Below, piece by piece: positions 35,246 to 45,573 of a DNA stretch of 64,000 nt. The translations under genes and the position numbers were made by a program. The notes under the pieces are model-generated. The model was not told where the DNA came from and searched no databases. It worked only from the letters and a program-made list of their open reading frames with translations. How positions within the stretch are numbered: position 1 is the first letter of the stretch; every line of letters starts with the position of its first letter. Origin of the DNA: Heracleum sosnowskyi (taxonomy: Eukaryota > Streptophyta > Magnoliopsida > Apiales > Apiaceae); assembly GCA_030848705.1 (NCBI GenBank), contig CM061243.1, forward strand, positions 5,738,001 through 5,802,000. Reading direction: 5' to 3'.

Positions 35246-35949
35246 TCTCAGTAGTGGATGACAGACTAATATGTATTTGTGTCGTATCGTGAAGTACTTT
35301 CTGTTAATATTAACCCAGTTCCGGCTTCTTCGGCCATATTACCATATTACCATGGAGATATATCTTCAGAAAATCTATCAAGGTCAATTACCACTTTGTT
35401 CATCTTTTTTGAGATCAGCAGTTCCCTTTTTTATTTTTCTTAAGCATCCTCTGTCCACAAGCTGTTGTTATTCGAAACTACATATTCAAATAACTTGCTC
35501 TTTCCTTTATCCTTTCCTTTTAGTAGCCTCATGCTGTGAATGTTCTTGACCAGGCTCCTTTATAATAATATCCCTAGAGCATCTTCAATGCATGAGCATC
35601 TTCAATGCATGCTTATCCTTAATTAAAAAGTTGACGTGTCATCTTATTTTATATAATATGTATATGTTTTTCACATCAATCATACTTCATTCTAGACAAA
35701 TATCTCTCCGCGCAAATTTATCGTGGAGCACTGTACCGCTCCGCGGATATTTTCAGCGGAGATTCTAAAGGCGCTGGTGTGGGTGACTATGAGTGCTTCT
35801 CTCGGGGCTTGTGCCATGCCATGATTGAAATTGTGCCCAGGTTTGTATTTTAATCCCTACCAGTGATAGTGGCCATTTCGAATTTTCTTTAATTGCTTTT
35901 AGTTGTTTTTATGTTGCATATTTTTCTGGCTAATTATTCTTAAAATATA
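35246..35949. other. NBR1-B 3' flank, no gene seen
   Basis: Homologous to the copy A flank to about 35325, then unique. It contains a doubled phrase gagcatcttcaatgcat (35578-35612), similar to ends of small DNA transposons. A GC-richer patch at 35705-35840 has no assignable function. Confidence 0.5.
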
Positions 35950-36250
35950 CTAGCTTAAATCCGTGCGATACACGGATTGTTATTTTATTATTATATTTTT
36001 AATATTTTATTAATTGTATTTGTTAAAAAAAATAAGTAGGCATGTTAAAAATAGCTAAATACTTTTAATTAATTAAAAATATTAAAACAGATTTTAAAAT
36101 AAATAAGTAAGGGTTTGCCCGTTATATTTTTGGAAAATGAGGGGTTTTAGTAAAAAAAATAAAAAAATGTAACATATATTTAGTTTAAAATGAGTAAATT
36201 TTAAAACCTCATTTTTCAAAAATATCACGAGCATTTACCTTTGACGCTTT
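35950..36250 (-). mobile_element. Helitron-like 3' end
   Basis: CTAG (35950-35953) is followed by a well-formed hairpin ATCCGTG-CGATA-CACGGAT and then the same AT-rich interior as at 24008, including the cacgggcaa-type motif and tatatttttggaaaatg. The 5' end of this copy was not located. Confidence 0.55.
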
Positions 36251-36497
36251 GACTTGTTTAGGTCCTTTGATCGTATAATTAAAATCATTATTTTTTAAAT
36301 TTTCTTTTTTGAATGAAAATATACAATCAAAATTTTAGTTCACAAAAAAATAATAAAAAAAAATTATTTTTACTATGTAATCAAAACACGTGTCAAAAAT
36401 TAAAACGTCAAATATTAAAAAATAGACGGAGTACATACCAGTAGTGTCAGCCAACGAATTAGTGCATACTATAAAGTAATAAAGCATTAAAGCCTAA
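36251..36497. other. AT-rich spacer
   Basis: No gene seen. Bases 36495-36497 (taa) are the left TSD of the MITE that follows. Confidence 0.5.
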
Positions 36498-37085
36498 GGG
36501 GTCATTTAACAAACCTGAATATAAATTTCTTAATTATTAAAATATCTGAATGATTTATTAATCTGAATATTTAATGAATAATATTATTTGGTACATAACT
36601 TAACAAAATATCTGAATGGTGTAAATTTTTCTCATGAATCAGTAATATTATACAAATTATTTAATTAAAACAATAATAAATTAGCATCAATAGATTGCAA
36701 AGTTTTATTAATATCTAAAATTTGAATTAGGTGAAAATTACATAATTTTTAGATATTTATAATTTTATTTAATAGAAAATTTAAACAACTTCTATGCTAA
36801 AAAATTCATAATATTGAAATATTACATTTTTAAGAAAATATATTATATAATTCTTTTTATGGCAAAATCAAATAAGAAACATGTACGTATGTCTTGTTGT
36901 GTGTTTAGTGGTCGCAAAATGACTAAAAGGAAGTTTCTTAATGATTAGGCTAGATGTTTTTATCTCAGTCATTAAGAGGAATTTTAACGCTTAAGAAAGA
37001 AAGAAACAAAAACCAAATGATCTTAATTTCTTAATCATTAAAATAAGCACCATTAAGTTCAGTTAAGACATAAACAAATGACCCC
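36498..37085. mobile_element. Tourist-type (PIF/Harbinger) MITE
   Basis: A 588-bp AT-rich element with GGGGTCATTT at both ends in inverted orientation (36498-36507 and 37076-37085). It is flanked by the 3-bp duplication taa (36495-36497, 37086-37088). A three-base TWA duplication is diagnostic for PIF/Harbinger-type insertion. No transposase is encoded. Confidence 0.78.
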
Positions 37086-37221
37086 TAAATTAGATTTGCA
37101 TAAAGGCGAACAATTTTCGTTGTAATGTACTGTAATTTACTAAATTTACGTTTACAGTTGTTAAAATAAACGCTGCGCTGTAATATGATTAATATCTTAT
37201 ATTTACAATATATCAGCAATA

Positions 37222-37293
37222 GGATCTGTGGCGCAATGGTAGCGCGTCTGACTCCAGATCAGAAGGTTGCGTGTTCGATTCACGTCAGGTTCA
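37222..37293 (+). tRNA. tRNA-Trp (CCA)
   Basis: A 72-nt cloverleaf. The acceptor stem GGATCTG pairs with CAGGTTC with two G-U pairs, followed by discriminator A. The D arm is GCGCAATGGTAGCGC. The anticodon stem TCTGA/TCAGA encloses loop CTCCAGA with anticodon CCA at 37254-37256. The T arm is GCGTG-TTCGATT-CACGT. A run of T at 37295-37300 is a proper Pol III terminator. It has no intron and closely resembles other plant nuclear tRNA-Trp genes. CCA is not encoded, as normal in eukaryotes. Confidence 0.95.
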
Positions 37294-37919
37294 CTTTTTT
37301 CCCAACACCATTTTTTTTACATCAACCCAACCCAAAAATTGACGCACACAAACAAAACAAAAGGATAATTTACTGTATTTTTATGCTAAAACTTAGTCCG
37401 TATTTGAGATATCACAAAAAATTTGATTTATAACTTAAAATGAGTAAGTATCAGTGATAAGTTGATGAATTCAAGAAATCAAGTAATAAGTCGATAAGTT
37501 CACGAAAATGTACCTCATTATTAACATTTAACTTATCAACATATAAGTTATAAATTGAGGTCATAACTTATAAATTGGGTTGACAAACACCCTCCTAAAC
37601 TCTTATTAACTTATAATAATATATAAGTTGTACAAGCCAAACATGCCCTATTAGATCATGCTCAGAAACTAGTGTGGTTCCTCCCAACTTGTCAACTTTT
37701 TATCCCTTTTTTTATTCCTTCTGCAAGAAAAAACATGTTGGATTGGATATTCATTATTATAAACCATAGAAAGAGGGGGAAGAATAAGATGCAAAGCTTA
37801 TCATCTTCGAATATTTGAAAAAGTTATGGCCTATATATATGTAATATATGTAATCTACATTCTTAGTAGTTAAGCAGAGAGCAAGAAGATATCAAATTAA
37901 GCAAGAACACAGTTCAACC
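37294..37919. other. Intergenic with likely promoter of the next gene
   Basis: AT-rich; 37440-37640 is rich in self-complementary ataagtt/aacttat words and may be a small MITE, but no clean ends were found. A TATA run (ctatatatat, 37831-37840) lies about 85 bases before the ATG at 37920 and fits a promoter. Confidence 0.5.
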
Positions 37920-38402
37920 ATGTTTTCAAGCTCTTTCGACGAAAATCATGCCAACTACCAACCATACTATGGTTGGAACAGGGCCAACTCAAATGAGTAT
38001 AGTACTCATGTTCCAAGTGCAGTACCGATAATTCCTGTTACTTTTGTCTCGCCTAGGTTCAGTCAGTTCCCAAATCATGGTCAGTTCAACAACACGATGA
38101 CTTATGAAGGCGAAGCGCCACAGCACATGCATAGCCAGCACCAGCAACACCAGCATGCTCCGCAGGCTCACAAGGGTAGAGTTCATTTTGCGGAGCATGA
38201 CATAATTACTGATCATGCTCCACAGGCTCGTAAGGGCAGAGTTCATTTCGCGGAGCATGACACTATTACTGAAATTATGGATGGGAAGGATGGAAGACTT
38301 GAAGTTCATCAAGAGAGTATTGATGCAGAAGCTGATGGATTTATTAGGCTGAAGCACAAGAATTTTGAGCTTTCCAAGTGGGAAACCTTCAAAGGGTATT
38401 AG
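37920..38402 (+). CDS. Small uncharacterised plant protein (160 aa) with internal repeat
   Basis: An intact single-exon frame. It has a tyrosine/asparagine-rich N-terminus, then a histidine/glutamine-rich stretch (HMHSQHQQHQHAPQ). Next is a near-perfect tandem repeat of 21-23 residues, each unit carrying HAPQA-KGRVHFAEHD, and then an acidic linker. The C-terminal motif EADGFIRLKHKNFELSKW resembles the short C-terminal EAD-FI...FELSK motif of many small plant proteins of unknown role. No signal peptide or membrane segment. A TATA box lies upstream. Function unknown; I would not assign one. Confidence 0.7.
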   Translation: MFSSSFDENHANYQPYYGWNRANSNEYSTHVPSAVPIIPVTFVSPRFSQFPNHGQFNNTMTYEGEAPQHMHSQHQQHQHAPQAHKGRVHFAEHDIITDHAPQARKGRVHFAEHDTITEIMDGKDGRLEVHQESIDAEADGFIRLKHKNFELSKWETFKGY

Positions 38403-38675
38403 GGTAATCAAAGGGCCAGACGATATATATGTATTGCACAAGTATTCCATATAAATAATGTATCAAGGTATAATATCTTGGCACTGTATTGTATTGCTAT
38501 GCTTATTTCATCTTCAGGTATACAGAAGTACCATATTTACATAAGCAAAATAGTATGCTAGATTCTGATTTTGTCCTAAAAACAATAAACCTTAACAACA
38601 TAAGGGAACTAGAAATTGGCATTCAGTTCAACAATTCATTCATTGAATTATGTGTAATCTTCTACTTGAGGAATA

Positions 38676-39080
38676 TCATCTTCTGGATGACAACCTGTTC
38701 ATCAAGTTTCTTAAGCTATTTATACTCTCTCTGTGCTTCTTAATGACATTATCCGTCTCATTTAACCTGAAGAACCGATGATCTAGCACCAGCACAGACT
38801 CTAGTTTCTTGGAGGCATCAACAATCTCATAAGAATCCCAAAGTGATTGTGAGAAATCCCAACTTACAACCTCATAATTGCGCGTCCATGATTTCTTGTT
38901 GCTTACTGATTCGAGCTTAAATCAAGAAGGCCTTCTGTTGAAATTCAACTTGCAGGAATCAATTTTATCCACTGGCCTAGGACTAGCACAGCTGGAGTGA
39001 CCAAGCCATGCCTGAGCTACAGATTTCAAGATTTCAAGCTCATGATCATCTTCTACCTCAGTTGGATTCTTCTTCATCAT
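38676..39080 (-). pseudogene. Small plant protein-like frame (134 codons) with one internal stop
   Basis: Read from ATG 39080, the frame gives an N-terminal helix (EILKSVAQAWLGHSS), then a TGA at 38924-38922 just after FNRRPS. It then continues in the same frame for 81 codons (KLESV..., VVSWDFSQSLWDSYEIV, then ASKKLESVLVLDHRFF) to a TGA at 38678-38676. Codon use and residues stay protein-like on both sides of the stop. It is probably a recent pseudogene, a nonsense allele, or a sequencing error in a real gene. The general pattern recalls small plant proteins of unknown function; I assign none. Confidence 0.6.
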
Positions 39081-39504
39081 TGCACTTGTCAAATCTTTTT
39101 AGTGACATAAAAGTAATTGCAGTCTTGTAGGGGCCTTGAGGGAAAAAATGCAGCTAGAGTGCTAGAAAATGATGTGATAAATATAGAAATAGCATGAATG
39201 GGTCTATTACTCAGTTCCTGGATAGAATTATTGAAACCTAACTTTTACATAGGGACTGCCGGACTGGTACTTCTTGTTTTCTTTCTTTTATGATATCAAC
39301 AATACGAAAAGATGACACTGAAGCAAACTCTGGTTTTTTAATCAGTTAGAACGATTTTAATTGAAAGGTGTTGATAAACAAAACTCGCGTCGGGGATGCT
39401 GAGAAGATGCATTATGTGGTCAATTCATACAGAACAATTGTGCAAACACAATACATAATATAGTGCCACTGAAAGTCTGCGAGCAAAATTTGCAAAGCAA
39501 CTGA

Positions 39505-39757
39505 TGAATGTAATATTGAATGAAGTGAAATCAACGAATAAACGTAAGTGAAATTAGTATTATTGGAGTCAAAATGTTACATTTATTAAGGAGGTTCGCT
39601 CCTTTATCTATTTTTCTAACCCCTTTTAATGTGGGGGTTGGGGGTATTTATAGGAAGAGTTTACAACTGAGCTTATTCCTAATTGGGCCTATTACAGAGT
39701 GGACCTATATACAAAATGCTATTTAAGCCTTATTGGCTAATGGGCTTTGACCCAACA
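39505..39757 (-). repeat. 3' LTR of the second Tat element
   Basis: The right edge is fixed by ...gacccaaca abutting a polypurine tract. The left edge is a guess at the nearest TG after gcaac. Confidence 0.55.
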
Positions 39758-39775
39758 TTTGTCCCCCCTTTGTTG
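39758..39775 (-). promoter_or_regulatory. Polypurine tract of the second Tat element
   Basis: The minus strand reads AACAAAGGGGGGACAAA directly before the LTR (TGTTGGGTC). Confidence 0.8.
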
Positions 39776-41452
39776 GAAGCCATATCTTTAGATTTGCTTA
39801 GGCCCTGAAATATGAAAAGGAAAAAATAAAATATGTTATGAAATTCAATTAAGTAAAATTCGGTAATTACCTCTGGAAAGTTGAGAATGGGATTCGGTAA
39901 AAAAAAAAAGAAAAACCGAATAAATGAAATAAAGTATTAAGCTGTTTTGTTTTGTATTTTTATTAATTGTACGGAACCCGGTTCCCAATCGCGGCGTTTC
40001 GACTTCCCAAGTCACTAAGGGAGTCTTTTCTTTTTCTTTTTTGCGGCAGTTGCAGGGCTATTCTTCCTACTTTACCATTTCTCTTACTCAGGTGTGTATT
40101 TCTCTTCTCTGTTTTTTTTTACTTTCTGGCAATTCGCGTTTTATAACTTTGAGGCATGTCTATTCCTTCTCAATCATCGGAGGCCACAATTAGTACCAGT
40201 CTAGACAAACACCCATCAGTAAATGAACCTCTTGATCCCCCTATTAACTTAGACCACTTAGATCTTCCCGATACCGAGATTAGTTCTGGCTTTAGTTCTT
40301 CCGGGGGTGGTGATGAGGCTCATGCTTCTCCACCGTTGAGTCCTGGGACAGTGGCGGAGCGTGAAAGGGTGGTCGAGGAGGCCTTTGTCGCCGGTCGATT
40401 AGAGTTTAGGGATAATGTCAGTCTCAACATATCAAGTATTTTTTCTAATCCCTCAACACGGGTAGACATAAATAAGAGTTGGGTCGACCTGACCGTTGGG
40501 GGTTATCGTTGCGAGGTTCCTAATCCTGATGACCGGATATGGAGTATGCCCGAGCTCGGGATGCATGGGATTCCCCTAGTCCACTTCGAGTATGGGCTGC
40601 GCCTACCCCTCCATCCCTTTTTCCTTTGTATTTTTGAAGCTATTGGGTGCGGGGTAGCTCAGATGACCCCTAATGCTATCGCACAAATAAGCGGGTTCAT
40701 AGCTCGTTGTGCTGAGGTTAATAGGTTACCCTCTTTGAATTTGTTTTTCTCAATTTATAGTATCCACTACACCAATGGCCAAGTGTATTTTTATAAACTG
40801 GTTGGGGTTCGCCTTGTGGATGTTAAGTCATCGAACCATGGTTGGCATGGGAAATGGTTGTTTTGGTACGGAAAAGACCTTGAGTTTGTGCCCTCTTGTC
40901 GGGCTGTGCCTAGGGCTACTGTCGACCTTTTAAACGGTTTGAGTAAGTATGATGCCGCTTTCTTAAGAACTTTTTTAGGATCCTGGTCGCCATATACCTG
41001 GTCGCAGTTGAAAGATGAGTCCTTTCTAGAAAATCATGATCGTAAGGCTATCTTTTTGTTGACATTATTTCGTTATCCTATGTGCCAATGTTGCTACTAA
41101 CCTTTTCTTGTTGGCGCTATTTGTTTTTCAGTTTCAGGTCGATCTCTGCGACAAGTGTTGGACAGTGGTTTAAAGGACGAGATGGAGAAAGCTTTAATGC
41201 TGTTTGCTAAGAGACCCCGCTCGCAACTGCCGCGAAGTAATACGGAGACTGCTCCGGGTGGTAGTGGTTTGGGAACGGGCGCTACCCAGGATGTGGCCTC
41301 AGAGACTGTGCCAATTGTGGAAGTCAGTGAAGAGGTTGGCCTAGACCATGACACGACCGTTGAGCTGGTGTCTCGTGATCGTAAAAGGTCACGCGTTGAT
41401 ATGGTGGGTGATGGCTCGGAACGAATTACTGCTCGTCGTGGACATGACTCGT

Positions 41453-42684
41453 TGATAGAGTATATATTTATATATATTTTATATGATTTTATTCCTCATA
41501 TTTATTATATTTTGCATTTAATTCGATTTTTATTTAATAAATTTTAATGTTTTATTGTAGGAAGTAAGGAAATCCTAAACTTGGAAGGATTGGAGAATAA
41601 AGACCTTAATTTGGAAAGTCGGAATTGGACTATTTAACAGTCCACACGAAGATATTGGAAATCTCTTTCATTTGAAAGTGGTCCAAGTATCAAATTACTT
41701 CAGGAACGACTCAGATTTACTGAAGAAAAGTCAGCTACGAATTTTCCTTGTAAAACAGAATCAGTTTAGGAAACGTACTTGTACTTTCCTCAAGGCATTA
41801 AAATATTTGAGGATATATATATAAACATCAGATCTGAGAGATAGGGAGAGAGAGATATACAGGGATACATAGATACATACGGACATAGGGAGACTTGTAC
41901 TTTTCTTCTTGGAGAAAGATTAAAGGTTTTTATTCTCTGTTCTTAATATTATCATGTGTTCTTATTATATTATGTGTTTTGTTAGTTTAATTATGAGTGA
42001 GTAGTTATTTAATCTAGGGTTAAGTTGAACCCTAGTTATGATTGATGTATGATTTTCCATAACCCCCCAGTTTAGTTATGTTGTATGCTCTTGCTTATTG
42101 AGTTGTGCTTAATTAACAATAACATGTCAGACGTGATTATGCGTATTGTTTGAACCTAATATCTATTTATCATCGAAAGTTGGACTTAGATGGTTGTGAC
42201 TTATCCAATAAGGACACGAATTTCTCCATGAAAATAGGTAGAACGGATTGTTAGGAAGTTAGGATGCTGTGTTTAATGTCTCTAAATTGCATGATACCAT
42301 GAAAATAGGCTTGAGTGTATTTTAGAGAAGCCATTAATACTCGAGAGAGGTTATTGGTATTTTATAGGGCACATCTTTCCTCTTGAGTAGTGTATGATTA
42401 ATTGGGGTGGAAAATCATAATTGCATCGATTCATGCTAGTGGGGATACTTAATTCTAGATGTTTTTAGTTAATTGATAAATACCACATATTTGCTTTAGT
42501 ATAATATTTAGATTAATAATCTCTCAACAATTTATTGTGTTACTTGCTTAGTTGAATTGAATCAAGAATAACTAGTGATTGATACGTTTGTCTCTGTGGG
42601 ATCGACTCTAACTTGCCCTACTACATAGTTAGAAGGATTTGTTAGATATTATTATTATTTGATAGGCACGCGACAACCTTGTCA
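41453..42684 (+). repeat. 5' LTR of the Athila-type element
   Basis: A 1232-bp LTR with a promoter-like ggatatatatataaac at about 41810. Confidence 0.93.
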
Positions 42685-42688
42685 AATT

Positions 42689-42708
42689 TTTGGCGCCGCT
42701 GCCGAGGA
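42689..42708 (+). promoter_or_regulatory. Primer binding site of the Athila-type element
   Basis: TGGCGCCGCTGCCGAGGA lies six bases after the LTR. It is the usual Athila site, complementary to the tRNA-Asp 3' end with few mismatches. Confidence 0.85.
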
Positions 42709-42822
42709 CAAAGCGGTATTAGATTAGTTAATTTTTGAGTTAGTTTAGCTAAGTCTTTTGGTTGTGTTGCTTCGGCTATTATTCCCTTGTTATTTGATCT
42801 TTGTTTCTAGTTCTCTCGTTGC

Positions 42823-45573
42823 ATGCACACACGAAGTTCAGGTACAGAAAATTTGATTGCTCTTGATCCTGAAATTGAAGCTACAGCAAGAAGACAAGCA
42901 GGGCTACGAAGGAAAAATAAAGACAAGGAAGTTATGGGTGAGACAGCAGCTAAAGCTCTCAGGGAGCATGGTATGCCAGATGCTACAGACGTACTCTCAA
43001 GTATTGTCAGACCAACAGTCACAGCTACCCACTTTGAACTCAAACCACAATTCATCCAATTCATCTCCAATGATTCTTTCGCAGGATTGTCCACTGAAAA
43101 TCCTGTTGATCATCTTGAGAGTTTTCTGGAAAAATGTGATACTCTAAAGCTGATCAATGTTAGTGATGATGCTATTAAGCTGCGCTTATTTCCATTCTCT
43201 CTCCGAGATGCAGCAAAAGATTGGTTGAAGGATGAAAGACCAAACACATTCACTACTTGGGATAGTCTTGCAAAGGCGTTTCTATTTAAATTCTTTAGTC
43301 AAAAGAAGACTTCAAAGCTTAGGAATGAAATATCTAACTTTCGTCAAGATGATGACGAGTCACTTCATGATGCTTGGAGAAGGTTCAAACGACTTCAGAG
43401 ACAGTGCCCTCACCATGGAATTCCTGACTGGTTGTTGATCCAAACATTCTACAATGGGTTAACACAAGAGTTTCGAAATTTTGTTGATGCTTCTTCTGGT
43501 GGATCTATTATGAAAAAGAGTACGGAGGATGCGAAAACTTTGTTAGACGAGATGGCGTCTAATGATAATTATCCTTATAGTGACAGAAATCATCCAAAGA
43601 AGGGTGGTAAGTATGATGTTGATGCTCTAACCATGTTGAATACTACTATGCAGGCAATGGTTAAGAAGATTGAGCAATTGGATTCTAGAACTTCATCTAC
43701 AGTTGCTTCATGTGAAATATGCGGTGTAGTTGGACACACTCAACATGCTTGTCAATACAATCCTTCTGGAACAACAATGGAACAAGCAAATGCCCTCTAC
43801 AACCAAAATCAAAGGCCACAATATAATCCTTGCTCCAACACATACAATTCAGGTTGGAGAGATCATCATAATTTCTCCTACAGAAATAACTAGGCTCAAG
43901 CTCAACCTCTACAAAATAATTTTTCTCAGCCGCTAGGTTTTCAACCAGCTCAGCCACAAAAATCTAACTTGGAAAATCTTTTGGAAGGATTTATCTCTAC
44001 ACAGACAAATAAGAATGATTACTTTGAATCAAGTATCAATGAGATAAAGGCTCATAACAAGTTGATGGAGAATTCAATCACTCAAATTACTCAACAGTTG
44101 AATCAACTTAACAAGTCTTCAGGCCAACGTCCTGGCCAAACTGAACAACCACATAAAGCCCACGTGAATGCTATAACTTTAAGAAGTGGTAAGGAATTGC
44201 AAGGGTCGGAGATGAAGATGAGTAACGATAATATGATTGTTGAAGAAGATGGGGAGAAAACTCAATCTGAAAATGTGATTGTGCAAGAAGTAGTTGAAGA
44301 AGAGAAGAAGGAACCCACAGTTGCTCCTATCAGACCTTACATACCACATGTTCCGTTTCCGCAAAGATTAGTGCAAGCTAGGCTTGGAGAGAAGTTTATG
44401 AAGTTTATGGATATCTTGAAGAGGTTAGAACTTAATATTCCTTTCTTAGATGATATCAAAGAGATGCCTTCTTATGGGAAGTTCCTTAGGGAATTATTGT
44501 CAAACAAACGGAAGATTGAAGAAAGTTCTACTATCTCATTAACGGCAGAGTGCAGTGCTCTCTTGCAGAATAGTCTTCCTAAAAAGCTAGCTGATCCAGG
44601 TAGCTATTCTATTCCTGTGAAACTTGGAAATTTTGAAATCAAAAGAGCTCTATGTGATCTTGGGGCAAGCGTAAGTCTGATGCCCATATCAATCTGCAAT
44701 AAGCTTCAGATGGGTGAACTCAAACCCACGCGTATATCTCTACAATTGGCAGATATAAGTGTAAAATTTCCACTCGGAATACTTGAAGATGTTCCTGTCA
44801 AGGTAGGGAAGTTTTTTATTCCATGTGATTTTGTTGTCATGGAGATGGAGGAAGATGCACAAAATTCTATTATTCTCGGAAGACCTTTCTTAGCTACAGC
44901 TGGTGCAAAAGTTGATATTATGCATGGAAAAATTTCTTTTGAAGTTGGAGATGAGAAATTGGAATTTAAATTTTCCAACTCTTTGCTTAGCCCTTCTATG
45001 AAGAAGAGTGATCTTGAAAAGAGTAATGAAGCTGTTCTTATGGTTAAGACCTTGGGTGAAGATCAAGATATGAAGGCTAATATTTTTCTCTCTAAACCTC
45101 CTGCAAGTATGGTGAGAGATTTACATGTCATTAATTACATTGATTTGAAGCCTTCAACAATGAAATCGATTGGTGAAATTCAGTTTGGTGGATTATCTGT
45201 TGAAGATCCTGATGCTCATATTGAAAACTTTTTGAAGATTTGTGATACTATCAAGTGTGATGGATTTTCTGATGAGGTCATTCGACTTCGATTATTCCCT
45301 TTCTTTTTAAGGGATGGAGCTAAAAATTGGTTTATTTCGTTACCCTCAAATTCCATTACCACTTGGGAAGACTTACTTATTAAATTTCTTTTTAAGTTTG
45401 TCTCACGAGATGAAACGTCAAGGATAGTTGTTGCACTCTTAAAGTTTGGTCGAGATAGAAGAGTTGTATTGTTGGATAAAGCCATGGATGAAAGTTATAA
45501 GTTTTTGGGAGAGGTCATGATAAAATATGTTGAGAAAGTGGATGCTCCACTTTCAATCCATTCACCAGGTTGA
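42823..45573 (+). pseudogene. Athila gag-protease followed by a second partial gag domain
   Basis: One frame of 916 codons interrupted once, by TAG at 43891-43893. In order: an N-terminus MHTRSSGTENLIALDPEIEA typical of Athila; the gag core (about residues 75-220; LRLFPFSLRDAAKDWL); a zinc knuckle CEICGVVGHTQHAC (about 294-307); and the protease with CDLGASVSLMP (about 610) and IILGRPFLATAGA (about 685). Where RT should begin, there is instead a second gag-like block (about 785-865; LRLFPFFLRDGAKNWF), then a stop. Expected functions are capsid formation and polyprotein cleavage. The element cannot make its own reverse transcriptase and would depend on a related Athila. Confidence 0.87.

Noticed and set aside
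42823..45573. Calling the Athila ORF a complete gag-pol
   Set aside because: No RT, RNase H or integrase motifs anywhere between 42685 and 47500.
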